From: Capitella teleta
Lineage: Eukaryota; Annelida; Polychaeta; Capitellidae
Direction of reading: 5' to 3'
DNA: 64,000 bases
NCBI GenBank assembly: GCA_000328365.1
Contig: KB301107.1
Span: 97,750 to 161,749, forward strand
Made by a program: the position numbers and the translations under genes. The notes below the pieces were generated by a model. It was not told the origin of the DNA and searched no databases. It saw only the letters and a list, made by a program, of their open reading frames with translations. Positions 1-16,039 of this stretch are shown piece after piece (within the stretch, counting starts at the first letter, position 1; each line of letters starts with the position of its first letter).

Positions 1-1280
1 CATGGAATGCATACATATCTTGTTTTGGGGTAAAATCTGATGATTATGTATCAACTTATAACATCTGCAACTTGTAACAACCGCAGATCTACAATTGGGT
101 CTGTGAGGGGGAAAAAATCCGTAAATCCCAGAGTCATCACACATAATTGAATAATAAATCAAAACGGAACGTAGTTACATCTGAGACATGGGGCTTTATT
201 TTGAATATTTTGATTCGTGATGTTCAATATTTCGCGCTCAATCTTTTGACTGTGTGCTTGTATAAATGGCGTGTTGTGCTCAATACTAGATTGACCTGCG
301 ATTGACCTCAATCGTTATGGATGCTCGTGCAACGCCAGTGTTTGCTTCGTGGCTGCTTTTACATATGATAATATGTACAAGGACAATTATGCTGTTTTCA
401 CATAGCAATATCAGTGGGGGATTAAGTACCGTGAATATGATGTTTCGTTTGGAAGCCACAGTGCTCTCACTTCGCCCATTCTAACATCTCTGTCGGCCCA
501 TGTGTGCAGTGCTAGACTGCTTCTTGAGCGAGACGTATTGCTGTGATGTACTCTTCGTTCTTCTGGTGACGGCTGCTCCTCTGAATAGTAATCAGGTCGA
601 ACAACCAACGCCCGCTTCGGGTGTTTCCGGAAAGTGTCGGGCTTTTATTGCCCTCAAATTGAACCGCGCGTGGGCCAAGATACCATGGACGTCCATCGGT
701 GTGCCTGTGCTTCATTATGGTCTGTTGTGAGAATAAAAGCCAATAGCAACAAGCGTGAATGTGCTTGACATTCGGCAATGGGGCTTTTATGCGATGCCTC
801 TTACTGGGTTTCCTGCATAGTACGCTGTATTTATACAGAAACAAGCGGAGAATAGCTCAGAGAATGCTAAGAAACCGAGGCTTCCAACCGTTATGTAATC
901 ACGTAATTTCTTATGATAGACACCCTCGAGTGATCGATCACCTTCGACTTGTGCCACCATATCCCCCTCCCCTGTCACTTGAGAGGGGGGGGGGTGTCTG
1001 GCAGCAGCGAAATGGACGGTGGTGGACGACGACGGCGTTTCTGGCGATGCTTATTGATACAAACGACCCTGGGGCCGGCGCCAGGCCCGGATTTCCTCGA
1101 CATTTAGTGGCCGCGCTCCTGCATCCATGATCCGATCGACTCGCGAAGAATCCTCGATTTTTCTTCCTTCGTTTCCCTCGGCGTGAGAGAACGGGGGCGG
1201 CTGGGGAGGCGGGGGCAGGTGTCCGAGCGAGATATCCACTCCGCGCCTCATGCAACATGCATGACGCCAGTCACACTCAC

Positions 1281-1408
1281 CTCGTCAGCGTCGTCCTGGT
1301 GTCGAGGTGGATGACATGGACATTGTAGCGAGTGGCGCGCACCCACAGCTGGTTGAAGGGGACCAAATGAACCGCAAGCAGCGCACAATTTGACCCAGTT
1401 TCAACCAG
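1281..1408 (-). CDS. Candidate internal exon, unidentified
   Basis: On the minus strand an open frame of 42 codons runs from a TAG acceptor-like site (exon begins at 1408) to a consensus donor (ACGAG then GTGAGT, exon ends at 1281). Its translation contains LWVRATRYNVHVIHLDTR, which looks like ordered protein rather than low-complexity sequence. I do not recognise the family, and no neighbouring exon in a matching phase is evident. The acceptor lacks a strong pyrimidine tract, and a second acceptor-like CAG lies further inside. It may be a chance frame in a GC-rich island. Confidence 0.22.
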
Positions 1409-3658
1409 CTACGGCGTGCGCTACGATCAGACTGCGGCGCTTGATCTTCTGCACCCTGTGTATGTAAAAAGGGCATGTACACTCGGTTATATCATCGTGT
1501 GAGCAGAAGCAAAAACAACTTCTTCTTCTTCTGCGTCGATCAGGTGTTCTCGACCGAAATACCTGAGCGGCTGCTGCAACAACAGCATACCTCCCTCTCC
1601 GCGCCTCCTCGCCCTCCTCATCCTACGCAGCACTTTCTATAAACTATGTTGCGCAACAAGCTGTACCGATTACAATACTCGGGTTCTCCATCGTTGTTGA
1701 TATTACCGTGCATGCTATAAAGGAAGAAGGCCCTGTGCATATCCACTCTCATCGCTCTCAATGCGTTCACTTGTTACAGATGAAATCGACGCATAACTTT
1801 TTTTTGTATGGTGCTTGAAACAGCTTTGGATGAGCGACCTCTGTGTTAATAACTTGGGGTCTATATGCTGTATATCATGTAATATGAAGTATAAAAGGGT
1901 CCCGGGTCATCTCGCAGTGTGCGTGTTGAAGCGGTATTCCTGAGGCCCCCTGCCCCCTGCCGATGTTATTTCCAATAAATTACCCCGAAATGATATTTGA
2001 CAGTTACGGCGTCCCGATGCGTGTTGAGATCGCACTCGACTTTGGCCGATTGTTGCTGAAATGCAAGTTGAGTGCATGAAGTGCATTTGGTGCTAACAAG
2101 CGTTGTCTATTATTGCCCATGCCCATAAAATGCCGCCATGCCCCTCGTCGGCATGCCCTTGCGTTTCCCAAGCGTGCGTGCACCGTAGACACGCACAGAG
2201 TGACGCACCATTGTATCTTCGCTGTGTGCCTCACTCGGCGCAAATTAAGTTTAGTTGCTGCTCCTTGGGACTGGCCCACGGTGACGCAATGGCCAGTCAC
2301 CCCGCGTTTCATGTCAGCCATCTTGCTGAATGTGGACGCAGTTCTTGTTCGCTTAATCGTTGCCATGGAAACTATAGTCGATTTCTCGTAGCCACGTGCC
2401 GCGTGGTCTGTTTGGGCTTCTGGCTCGCTGTGCGGTGTCGATATCATACGGGGGCCAGACAACTTTGGCGCCGCAAGAGATAACTTCTTACAAGACTCAA
2501 TCAAATTGGTTTATCGTAAATATTCATGAGAGTCAATGTTGCACGTGGAGACCAATGTATATTGCACAACAAGATGCAAGCAGCAGTTGACCATCGGTCA
2601 GTCAGCCCTTGCGGACACCTCTGAATAGAAAGAACCCGGCTGCACTGTTGAGCCTTTTTGTTCTGCTATGATGTATATATCTGCCATCTGAATATAAACG
2701 ACGGAATTTCGCTGCATTTGCAAAATGACCCATTTCCTGCATGATCCACATGCGCAACACAAGTCAGCTGAAAATATCCCAAAAATCTCAGTTTCGGCGT
2801 CGTAATTAATTTGCGCGTTGATTGCTATTGCATGCATGCGGCATGGCTCAGGTCGTAAAGAGCGTCGGTTACGTCATCAGATTGGATGGAATGGGCGACG
2901 GCACTTGCCTCAATTTGCGGTGATATCCGGTGGCTATCCCTGGCCCCTTCCTGGCTGCTGTTCGTACTGCCTCCTCCTCCTCCTCCTCGCCCTCCTTCCC
3001 TTCCGCCCTCTCTCGCTCCCTCATGCCGATTGATTGCAATGCGTACATCATCCGCCGCCGTCGTTTCCCAAGGGCAAGGACGTACTCATTTCCCGCGCTC
3101 TTCCGCGATATTTTGGCGCGAAATCTTACCCCGCCATTATTTGTCGTTGGTATCGCTGCGTTTTCTTTTGTTGAGCTACTCTTCATTTTATTGTGTTCCC
3201 ATATTTGCAGAGAACAATAAGGTCAAGGAGATCCGAGCTATATTAACTTCCTTTCTATCAGAACGCGCATGGATGTAACTTTATAACTTTCAGTCGGGAG
3301 TCAAGCGTGTGTTTATTTGCAGTCTGTATGCAATCACTGCATCCAATTGAGTGCTTAATCTCGCCAATGCTCGTAATATTTGACCAACGGCCACCCTGCC
3401 TGCACTCATGGTCAATGAGGCCGCGACTGTGGTCAGCCGACACAATCGGCTAATGAGCGCAACATTGGCTGTATCTTCTTCTCATTGCTGCGCGCAATAC
3501 TCTTTGAGCGATATTCCAGCAGCGGCGTTCAGCGCAGGAGAGTGTACGCAACGCAAGCGGACCAGAGCAGCGAACGCTTATTTGGCGGGCATTCCTCCTC
3601 TTGGCGTTATGCATACGCGGTCTATCTTTAGCTCTACAAAAGGACTGAATGTACTCAC

Positions 3659-4253
3659 CGTGTCCTCCGGAAGTCTCTTCGCTGCTGCTGCTGCCTCCGA
3701 ACAAGGAGGGAGAGGAGGAGGCTGTCGTCCTGCGGGCGGAGGAGGAGGAAGAGGAGGATGAGGGTGCTGGCGCCTCCCCTGCAGCTGACGGAGCACTGTC
3801 CCGTCCGGCGCCTCCGCTGCTGCTGCCTCCGCCGCCGCCGATGGATCGATGTTGCTCGTAATGGTTACCATTATTATAATACGCGGTGCTGGCCGTCGCA
3901 TTCCGGCACTGCATGCACGCCGCTGTCCTGCAGCAGGCTGACAGTGTGACTCACGTCTTTGACGGATAACAGAGGTAATTAAAGCGGATGGACGGAGCGA
4001 ACTAGCTTCGTCCTCTTGCTTCGTTGCTGCCACTCCAACATCGATCCGTGTTTGGATAATTCATCCCGTATCCCTCCTCCTCCTCCTCCTCCTCTTGGTC
4101 GACTCCTTCTCCTCTTTCTCCTCTTCCTCCTGCGGCGTCGATAAAGCCATCCGGGATGCAGCGACTGAGCGTCGCCGCAGCTGCATCACGCGTCCCGTCA
4201 AGAGTTATATGCGCCGCTTCTGCGTGGCGCCACCCCCTCCCCTTCTCTCCCAT
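3659..4253 (-). other. GC-rich island with candidate minus-strand first exon(s)
   Basis: This CpG-rich block carries two consensus minus-strand donors (GTGAGT), one just below 3659 and one just below 3955. Two overlapping minus-strand frames are open before the 3659 donor. One is rich in Gly/Ser and the other in Pro/Ala, both driven by GGC, TCC and GAG trinucleotide runs. Such islands usually mark promoters and 5' exons. The product is unidentified, and low-complexity triplet runs can keep several frames open by chance. Confidence 0.25.
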
Positions 4254-5164
4254 CCCGGGGCCTCCTCCTTCTTCCCCTCAGTCGGCCTTGTTTGGCGGAT
4301 GCACCCTTCTCTTGCCGCTGCCGCATGGGCAAATAATGTTCGGTGCTTCTCCGGTCTTGTCGTCTTTATGGACGCGCGTCCCTTCCCGCACCCCGCTCGG
4401 CCGATGAGCCAGAACTTCTGCTGCGGCGTCTCATTGGCCTCGCTGAATCAATCCGTTCAACTGCTTTGTGGTTGCGAGTGCATGACGTTTCATTGCTGAA
4501 TTTGGAGCTACTGGCCACGTGCGAATCCACGGCCCTTATATATTCTAGGGACGCTTCCTGGTGGGCTGTCGCTGCTGAGAGTGACATTCGTGGTTTGAAG
4601 TCCCAATTTGGAATCATCCGCGGCCGTTATGACTGCGCTGTCCGACTGGCACCGTTGCAACGCGGCATAGCTGGCGCTGTCTGGTGCTAGTTGGTGTAAA
4701 CATTGTAATATGCAGCAATGTGTTAATTATCGGGTATGTTTTAGTTCCCTCCCAGAATGTTACCGAAACATTTATGCTCATCACGGACTGCGTGTATTGA
4801 AACAACTATTCACTGCCATAGAAATTGAATATATTAAAGAACTTAAGTGAGAGAGACAGGAATTGCGCCAGTGATTTCAGTGAATCAAGACTTCAATTAA
4901 GAATTCACTTATTACTAACGTGGTGAGTTACCCGGTTGTAACTCCTATTGGTGACTTTTGTCCGGAAACTTTAACTTTGTCGATCGTGATCGGCATTGTA
5001 CGTTGTCCGATTTGACTCGCATCTCAAGATTCACAACGCACAAATTCCGTTATGAAATATCGCACCCCTACTTTCTTTATCATAACGCTGTGACGGCAGT
5101 TTTCGGTGTGTGTGTAATTTCGTGCATCACATCTATTAAAGGAATAAGTCACGGAAAGGAGATT

Positions 5165-5249
5165 GTTATCGTCAGATAAACAAGTTCAAGGAATGATGGA
5201 GCCAAATAACCGACGAGACGAACCGAGAACTTGTTTATCTGACGATAAC
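5165..5249. repeat. 23-bp perfect inverted repeat (hairpin)
   Basis: Bases 5165-5187 and 5227-5249 are exact reverse complements (arm begins GTTATCGTCAG), separated by 39 bp. Pairing continues outward with one mismatch. No coding frame or known RNA family is evident. It could be a small foldback insertion or the remnant of a larger inverted-repeat transposon. Confidence 0.8.
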
Positions 5250-8200
5250 CATCGACTTCCGAGTAACTTAACCGGATTATTCCACGAAATAAACCTTCAA
5301 ACTCTATCGAGGCGAGTAACGCTTCGGCTTTGAGTGCATCATTTTGAACAGTTATTTTTACGCAGTTGGTCAGTTAGACACCTGGGCAAAACCTACAACA
5401 AATTCTTCTCATAGCCCGATAAAACGATTATTAAATCTCCAGTATCAATGAATAAGATGTATTTTATTATAGAACAATGTCAATTTCCACCAATATCGAT
5501 TGAAATTCGCCAATACAATGGCGAATTTCAATTTAACGGCCAATTTAACGCTAGTCGGCTAGAATAAATGACCTTTAACCTGTCGGATCAACATAGACAG
5601 ATGCTTCACCGGTCTCCGGCGCTACTGAAAAGAAGCACCGGCACACACTGATGAAAACTCACCCCTATTTTGGTACATCCATTTCACTCGATTTCACATG
5701 ACGTCACTCGGAATTCCCAAGATGGCTCACAAGGCGAGGCGAGTGAAAATGAATTCACAGTATTTGCTTAATACGACCAGTTGACTAAATGTTACTATAA
5801 ATAGCAGCCAATGAGATACCACCTGTCATCGGTGTGTGCCTGTGTCATTATATATATGACCAGGGAACCAATGAAAGACAGATGGACCGTTTAACACGGA
5901 TAACTTCGGACATAAATTATAGAAAGCGCACATCTGATCTGATCCTGTTTTTAACTCATGCATTTTAAGTACATCGAAACATTTTAATAAAACGAAACGA
6001 AATTAATAAATGATAAAAATATATCTCTGCATATAGGCAATAATTGAGCTATTCTCACAGCAGATTATCATTACGTCCAATCAGCGAATGCGTTATGAAA
6101 TTGCATTTCGAGACTTTAACATTGGGTAAATGGCGAGAGTGATCTATGCTATTTGTTTATTTATGCACGAATAAATCACTCAAATACACAAAGCTGATTG
6201 GCTGGCAGACTCACTGAGTGGTATAATTCACTATCAGTGCATCACGGCTTGCAGAGATTTTCGCTCTTACGTCACTTACAGCGACTCTCCTGAACGTTAT
6301 GATTCATTGCATTAATGAAATGTTGCTGTACTGTTTCGTTTGTAGCGATTATGCAAGACATTTACACCATTTCTCAAATTTGTTTCATATTAAAGAGAAT
6401 TCCCGATGGCGTAGGTTGATATAAGTGATTTGCTTCTCGCAACCCCATCATTAATGTCCCGCTCGTCATAACGTTCATAACAGAACATATAACGCACTGC
6501 AATCATAACGTCCACAGAGGTCTGTGAACTTTCGTCTTGTCTGCTTGAATTTTCGTTGTGAATGACAGTGTGCTTGATTGACAGCCTCTGCGTTGTTCTC
6601 TGGAGTAAATGCGGCATTAGTTGTCTCTTGTGTACTCAACCACACCCTCCCTCGCATTACGCAATCAGGCGTGTGAGCACATTGCATTCTAACCATTACA
6701 CAAGCGACACTGTATTCTGTACAAGTTGTGTTGTTCAAGGAGAGTCGTCGTTGTGGGTGAATGACCTGTACAATTAGGTCAGTGTATGACCTGATTAATT
6801 ACATGTAATAACAGAAATGTCTTTGGTTTGGCTATTACCTAATCTGCTCTACGCCATTTATGAATTGATATTCCGCCCTGATCTGATTCGAGGACAATGG
6901 CCTCGGTTTACTTCGTGTGCACGCTGCAATTGCTACATTTACAGCAAGTCTATTTTTAGTCTTGACCTCGTAAATAACGCGTTATGATCACATTACTTTT
7001 TGTAGCTATTTCAATAAGAAGTGAAATCAAAATACCTGTTTACTTTTAATATTATTAAAGTAGTATATATCAATAATCATTACATGTATTGCAAGATTCT
7101 TTCCTTATTCTTTTAGTTTTAAAATTAAATGCCCACCTTCGCCAAATCAAACACGTCAAAACACATGGATAGTCTTAGATCATCAGTTTATTTACAAAAT
7201 AAGAATGCATGGTATCGGGAGATTTTCAAGAGATTTCGGAGAACAGTTAACAGATGATAAATTGTCTAGCCTGATAAATGTGCCCTGTGACATAATACTT
7301 CCTGAATACGACTGGCATTTGTGTGTTACATTGTACATCGCCTCTGACCTCATACATTCTGCTCACGTGCGGCCAGTATGTAACTGGTAAGCGAGACTAA
7401 ATTCACTCGATCGATACAAAAAGTGCTGCGATCAATATTTCTCCCGGACTTTCGGAGCCTTGTGGTTAACGCCACCATAGAGTGATATTTGAGTTAATTA
7501 CGATAATTTGCGCTAGTCTATTTGCGAGCCCCTCGCTCAGTGTAACAAGCGCATGCGGGCCGACGCGACAAGAAAGTTGTCGAGTACAGCATGAGAGCAC
7601 GTGCTGTACTTGAGAAGTTGTACGCCCTGTGCTTTCTTCTTTCCCGCCGCCGCTTCTCCAGTTACGAAGCATCCTTTCTTCCCTCAGTGTAAGTTGCGCA
7701 CGAGGCCAAATATACACTCCCCGCCGCCGCCTGCGCGTACAAACTGCAAAGCTGCAGCGCCCCCCTCCCCTCCCGCTATCTCATCCCTGTACGCGTCTGG
7801 TCGCTCGGTGCCAGACCATGCCAAAGATAACTGCGCGAAAAAACCGCTTCAGAAATACACATCCTAGCTCGAAAGCCAACTTTTTTAACTGCCCAGAAAG
7901 AAATAATATTAATCACTCAGAATAAATGCGAATTCGCGACAGAAAGTTATAAACGAAACTCTTCAAAGTTTGTATGAAGAAGGCACAGGGCCTCGCAGAA
8001 ATCGTTGCGAATGGGCAAAGTTATCGTGGAAGGCGACGTTGCGAGTACGTGAAATTATCAAGAAAGTTTTCTCAGAATTCACACGAAACTAGACAGCGAG
8101 GCCATTCCACTCACCAAAATTGCCCACTCCAACACAAATATTCAAATCGTGACCGCCATAAAATCCCCGCCGTAGGAAACTTTGAAAAAGTGCATGGGAA

Positions 8201-11200
8201 TGCTACATACTTCTTTACATTCCATACCAATAATATGGGAAATATGGCGTTGTAAGGAAGTATGTCACAATCGCACGCCGGTAGTTCTTGCAGCAGACAC
8301 TGAAAACTTCATGAATATGTGTGAATAAGAAAAGTTTCCCTGTAACACGAACGACACACCCCAAGAGCACAGAGCCAACTGCGTCGTCGTCGTCAGCGCC
8401 GATACTCCGCACAACGGAATCCGAGGAAATTCCACTCGAACATTTCGCAAACTTGTTCCAGCACCAGATGCTTTCTCTCCAGCGCCGGCTTCTTGACTTG
8501 CCATGCGGCTGAGGTGATGAAGAAGGAGAAGAACTTGAAGAAGATGCGAGTACTTGTGGAGTCTTCCTCGAGCTGCGGCTGTGTGTGCCCTGTTGTGTAC
8601 AACGCCGCGCCTTTACAGCGGTCCAGGGCTGCGCTGATTGGTCGGCGTGCGTGAGGGGGCGGGGCTTAGCGGCCTGGTGTACTGCCGACTTGATGCGTAC
8701 ACCATGCGCGCTCGCCTTTTTTGTCGGGGCCAATGGTTCTGCCGCTTCTACAGATGCCAGAACCATCAAAGAAGCCCAGCGCTGTCCACCTCATGTTTTA
8801 AACCCTCCCCGCCCCCTTCTAACTTCCCAAAGTTCCCCCTGTTTCGTATTATCGCAGAACTATGGTGAAATATTGAGGGAAGCGTCTCATTTGAAATCAA
8901 CGCCCGAAATAAAGAAAGCGATTGATTGCGTTTTATCGCACGTGACCATGTTATTGAAATACCGCAATTTTTAGTCAACCTACCGTAGTCAATATGATTA
9001 ATACGAATCATATAATTTCCCTACTTACAGAATTATTTATTCTTCTGTCCATGCCAGTAATCTAAAATGGGATTTCCCCAGTGGTATGCCGAGTGCCAGT
9101 CTGAAGTACATTCTCTTATTCCATGCGAAACATTCACAAAATCTTAGCTAATTAGTTTAAGGTCGAGAAGAAGCGGAATGTGCTAGTAATAGATATGTAC
9201 TTGCCTTTTATTACAATATGATTCAGAAGTTGTTCAAATGGTCCGTTATTCAATTCGCCAGTCGCTCTCGCAAATTATATTATCGACCTTTGGCCGTCTC
9301 TGCTGCCAGTGATCTGCGAGTGACGAAGCTATCGCAGGGTGTAACTGCTCAAGCGCTTGGCATATTCACATTAATATTTATCCCACCGATTACCGTTTAA
9401 ACATCCTTTTGTTTTGAAACATGAAATTAATTGCAACACTTTACCTCTGGGTCGTACAACAGAAATCATTATTCATCGTCATCGAGTTTGAAAGTATTTA
9501 GTGTTGTTTGTGTTGCAGTTTAAAGTTAATAGCATTGTTGATTATTTATGCGCTCATTGTAATTTTTAATTTGTTACTACTAGTTTATGAATGTGATGTT
9601 AATATTGAGAGAAAGACCCGTGCGAGGTGGGTGATATTTCGGCATTCGATGCGTAATTCCGCCCTCATGAATTAGAAACTCCGATCATTTTGAGGCGGAA
9701 GTGTGCTTTTGAACTAATTTAAGCCGCGTGGCCTGGCGGATATTCGCCCGTATGCGATATTAGCACAACGCCCTGATACCAGTCTCTCCCGGGAAACGCT
9801 TCGCATCTTTGGCAGAAACGCGTGAAATTTGCGAATCCGTTTCATGTTTCCCTTCCATCACACCCCCGCGCATGGACGGACGTTGACGGAGGAATCGCGG
9901 TGTTTAGACAGGCACATCGCATTACGCAACACCGTATAATCGTTCCCTGCAGTTGAAATCCTCGTCGATTAATTTGACCCTATGCATCAGCTCTGATAAG
10001 GGGTCGCGAATCGCTCCACTAACTGAACAATGCGCGTCAAAATGCGCGCACACTTCACACACAAATGGCTTCGAGTTACACTAATACACACTTGCCCGTT
10101 GACGAAAGTGAAGGTCATCAGGCTGAATTACATGTTCGCACTACAGCATATCCTTACGTGAATGTCACTGAGTCAGAGATAAAATTATGGATAAATTATG
10201 ATCATGCACCGCACGTAACAAGGGACGCCTTGTGTGTGTTCCTCTGCGATCACCCTGTGCCCATCGATGATAGCGAACAAGGAAATATTGGTCTTTATCG
10301 GTGAACAGTGCCGCTGGGTGATGCCCCAAACTCGCCTGTTGTACGTCAGCGAAATTCCTCCCTCCGCTGGTCATGGCCGCTCCGTTGAACTCTGTTCTCT
10401 CAGCGAGCATTGTACGAACTCTGCTGCATTTCGAATCTGTAGACCGCAGTCACACCAAGTTTTGCCAGACTTCATTTGAAGTTAACCCTGCGAAACTTTT
10501 TGCGCATATATTTCTGATTCATATTTGCACCCGATATCGAATGATCGACAGGGAGTGATTTCTTAGAAGTTGGGGGATGAGAGTGTTTTCTCTTTTTTTA
10601 CAAGTCATGTACCGTGATAATCGTTTTGTACTGTAGCAGTTGACTGTTGATGTATTTTTCCCCGGTGGCAGCAACAGTGCGGCTTTTGCAGGTCTTCGCT
10701 TGTAACGAGGTTGCATGATGCTATGTTTATCTGCTTGTGTGCGCCTTGATTTAGAGCATAATACGTTGCAACGAGTGTACACTATAGCCGTACTCACACC
10801 AGCGGCGGCGGCGGCATCTTTCCAGGCCGAGACATATCTCGCATGCCTCTTCTGGTTTCTTGAGGCGTTGGGGGAGGTACTCCGCTGAAATCCCTGCCCT
10901 CCGCCGGCCTTCCTTGTCAGTTGGTTCGAGTAAATCATCAGATCGACTCCGCTGCCTTCCCTAATATAGAGCAGACAAGCGGGCGTTGCACACACAGTAC
11001 CTGAGGCCGCCCCGAAGCGAGCAGCAGATAAAAATACTCCCCTCCCCCCTTCGCAAAGTTCTGCCAGGAAGCGTGTTCCTCCCAGAAATAGAAGACGCGC
11101 TCACTGTTCTTTCTCTGCGTCGGTTCGGCGTCGAAGCAAGGCGCAAAGCAGCTGTTGTGAATTTAGCGTTTCTCCTGGCAACACGCGCACGCACGCGTCG

Positions 11201-11947
11201 GAATGCACGCTCGCTATCATGGATGCGGTCCCCTCTGCCTGGTCATCGATGCGCCGCCCCCAGGTGGGTCCCTTACGTTGTCTGCTTCTCTATGACCTAT
11301 GACCCTGATTGCCTCCTTCTCTCATGCGCTGAGGCGTACTCTTCATTTACTCACAAAGAAAACAGATAAATTATGATGTTTACTTGTAGATTGTTATTCC
11401 AAATCTTTCTTCTGTTTTTGCTTTCCTTATCACGTTTTCAGTTTTTCCGTATACGACACAATTCAAATTTGTCTAAAATCCGTTCACTTTCTCAATCAAT
11501 TCGACTGCATTGTGTTCCCCCCCCCCCCCCCTGTTTATTATCTTACAAAATATAAAAGTTATTTGTTTTGAAACTTGTGCATGGTCATTACACTGGCGTC
11601 TCTTGCTAACAATGTTTTTCTTTCAGAACGCGTCTCTCTCTAATCAAATCAATTCATCTTTTTTTTCCATCCGATTGGGGGGTGAGGGAGGGATTTATGT
11701 TTTATGCATTGTTTGCCTTTTATTTGTATGATATTTAGGAATATAAACAGTATTGCCTAAGACGTTGATAACCACGCGCGGTGTAGGGCCTAGACACAGG
11801 GTAGACCTAAAAGTGCGTCTTTTCATCTGTTGAGATATTAATTTCGGTTGTTGAATTTAAATCAATTTCTTTGATGCACGCATTTTCTAGACACGCTGTT
11901 TAATTATTCATATATCGTTTACAATTAATTAATCTACTGGTATATGA

Positions 11948-13920
<1,973 letters not shown>

Positions 13921-15241
13921 AGAAGGAAAACTCTATCTCTGTCCTCCTGTCTGTGATAGTGCAATTTGTTGATGGAATCATGCCGCTTCATTTCATATTT
14001 ATATACAATTCTATTTATCTGTTGTGTTGTATGTGTTCTGAGTTGAGGTCACCCCCTTCTCATGTCAGCTTGTTAGTCTTGCATATATATCTCTCACTTC
14101 ATTAGAGGGATTGACAACAAACTTAATTTTGTGACTTTTTATCCTGCATGTTGCATTATACCTACAGATGTGAAGTTCATTTAGTTCTTACCCTAAAGCC
14201 CTTTTTTTGTTGATCGCATTGAGATATACATTATAGTAAATCATAATAATCATGCCATATTATGCTAATATAATATATGTAATTGAAATTTCATTCATTA
14301 TTACTTCTTTGGTTTTAATAACTATGTAATTCATTTGTAATTTAAATATTACATGATTTAACTTGTTTTTTTTTTCTTCTTTTTTTGTGGGTATTATTTT
14401 GGATTTCTTTTTTCTTTTTCTCTCTTCTGGTATTGACACTCTTTATTATGATAGCAACTTTGTGCTTTCTCATTCTGCATGTAATGCACTACCGAAAATT
14501 CCACCCTTTTTCCTCTATTATTAATATTATTTTTTTTTAGGTTGCATAACATTTTTGTATTCCTATTATGGCTGAAACCCCCTGATATGAAGACAGCGTT
14601 GATAATATTTTGTTGATTTGTGGATCTTGATCAAAGTAAAGATGTTATAAGTCTCAGTTCATTTTTATTGCGCATTTCCTATTATGAGGGAGGCCCCACC
14701 ACTGCCCTGACCAGTGCCCCATGCCAATCTGTGTGCTCTTCTGCACATATTATTCCATAACAATTATCAGATTTGACACTTTGTTCTGGAACTTGGTGCC
14801 CATATTTGGGAAGTTTACTCCTTTCGTTGGGCATATTAAGAAATTATAATGCATACGAAAGAAAAGAAGTCAATCTGTTAACATAGGGATGGTGATGACT
14901 AATTAAATCGATTCAGTTCTCTGGCTTAGTGATATGTACACAGTAGACTTTACTAGTACACACCTATGTATGAAGGGATTCTTTTGATAACAGTTATAGA
15001 TTCAAAATGGTATGGGAGGATGTCTATGGCATATATCTCCCAATTACATACAGTAGATACTTTTAAGAATTTGCTACTATTGTGTACAGTGAGTTGAAAT
15101 GTTTGCCAAAAGATAGAAGAAGGAAACCAGAGAAAGTTTTAAACAGAAATATGAGACAATTGTTCACCTGAGGGGTTCTTTAGATGTGCATATAGGAACA
15201 CGAATGATTATTTGAGATGATGATCTGATTTCAAATTGTAG
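13921..15241 (+). other. MIB1 3' UTR and flanking AT-rich DNA
   Basis: The sequence after the MIB1 stop codon is AT-rich, with T-runs near 14365-14430 and 14525-14540. No canonical AATAAA stands out close to the stop. Nothing else recognisable was seen up to the candidate exon at 15242. Confidence 0.4.
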
Positions 15242-15439
15242 AGCCTTGAAAAATATGGCATTGCTGAGAGGAAACTGAAGAGTCATCTGGAAACGGATGA
15301 ACAAGAGAAGGTGAAGAGTGATGAGCTGTGCATCCAGGGCTCTGATACGGCACTTACCTACTCGCCAGTGGCGACTCTAAATGCTCCCGAGCGAGACAAA
15401 ATAGATCTTAGATGGCAAGACCAAATTCATCTATTCTAA
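15242..15439 (+). CDS. Candidate exon or short terminal frame, unidentified
   Basis: After an acceptor-like TTGTAG a frame of 65 codons stays open to a TAA at 15439. Its first third is charged and helix-like (SLEKYGIAERKLKSHLETDE). A GTGAAG donor-like site follows the GAG-AAG codons near 15313, so an internal exon of about 72 bp is also possible; it would then be in phase with the large exon at 19699. No family is recognised and it may be chance. Confidence 0.2.
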   Translation, partial: SLEKYGIAERKLKSHLETDEQEKVKSDELCIQGSDTALTYSPVATLNAPERDKIDLRWQDQIHLF

Positions 15440-15923
15440 CTTCACTCGCACCTTACGAAAGCGCTTCTGAGCTAAGCTGTGTTTAAATGGTTAAAAGGAG
15501 CTAGCGATACCAATAAATGTACAAGCAGCGGCTGATCTGTTATCTTTGCTTCATACGTCCACTCAGAAGGACGACTTGGATATGACACAACAATAATATC
15601 GGAATCATGGTTGATCTCATTTCTGTTCTACGCTGGAACTTTATACAGCATGGCTATTTTGGATATTTCCACAAAACGTCGATACAAGGAATGCCTGTTT
15701 GGTGATATGCCCTTTGTTATATTCACATGACGTAATAAAATGAAGCATACTTCATGAAGCATACATTCTAGCGATCGAGTAGTACATGTACTGAACTAAT
15801 CTTGCAGTATACTAATACCATTTAGAGTGCTGTTCAATTGCTAATTTTAAATATTGGCCTTCTATATGACTTGCTTGACAGAGCATGGTCACCAACGATC
15901 GATGTGAAGTAAACATAAAGATC

Positions 15924-15927
<4 letters not shown>

Positions 15928-15962
<35 letters not shown>
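15928..15962. repeat. Poly-T tract
   Basis: A run of more than 30 T lies just ahead of the 16.0-kb foldback repeat. On the minus strand it reads as a poly-A tail. Confidence 0.8.
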
Positions 15963-15969
<7 letters not shown>

Positions 15970-16039
15970 GATAATATTACTTACTAGCAACATTATAATA
16001 CGAACAGCAAAAGAAACGCATCGCAGAATACATCATTGA

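Noticed and set aside
8215-8769. 184-codon minus-strand open frame
   Set aside because: GC-rich island with Ser runs from TCN triplets. No splice sites, domain or start context supports it, and other frames are open over the same island.
10519-10995. 158-codon minus-strand frame with GGT-GTGAGT donor
   Set aside because: Triplet-driven Ala run at the donor, no recognisable domain and no partner exon. Kept only as a hint of a promoter island.
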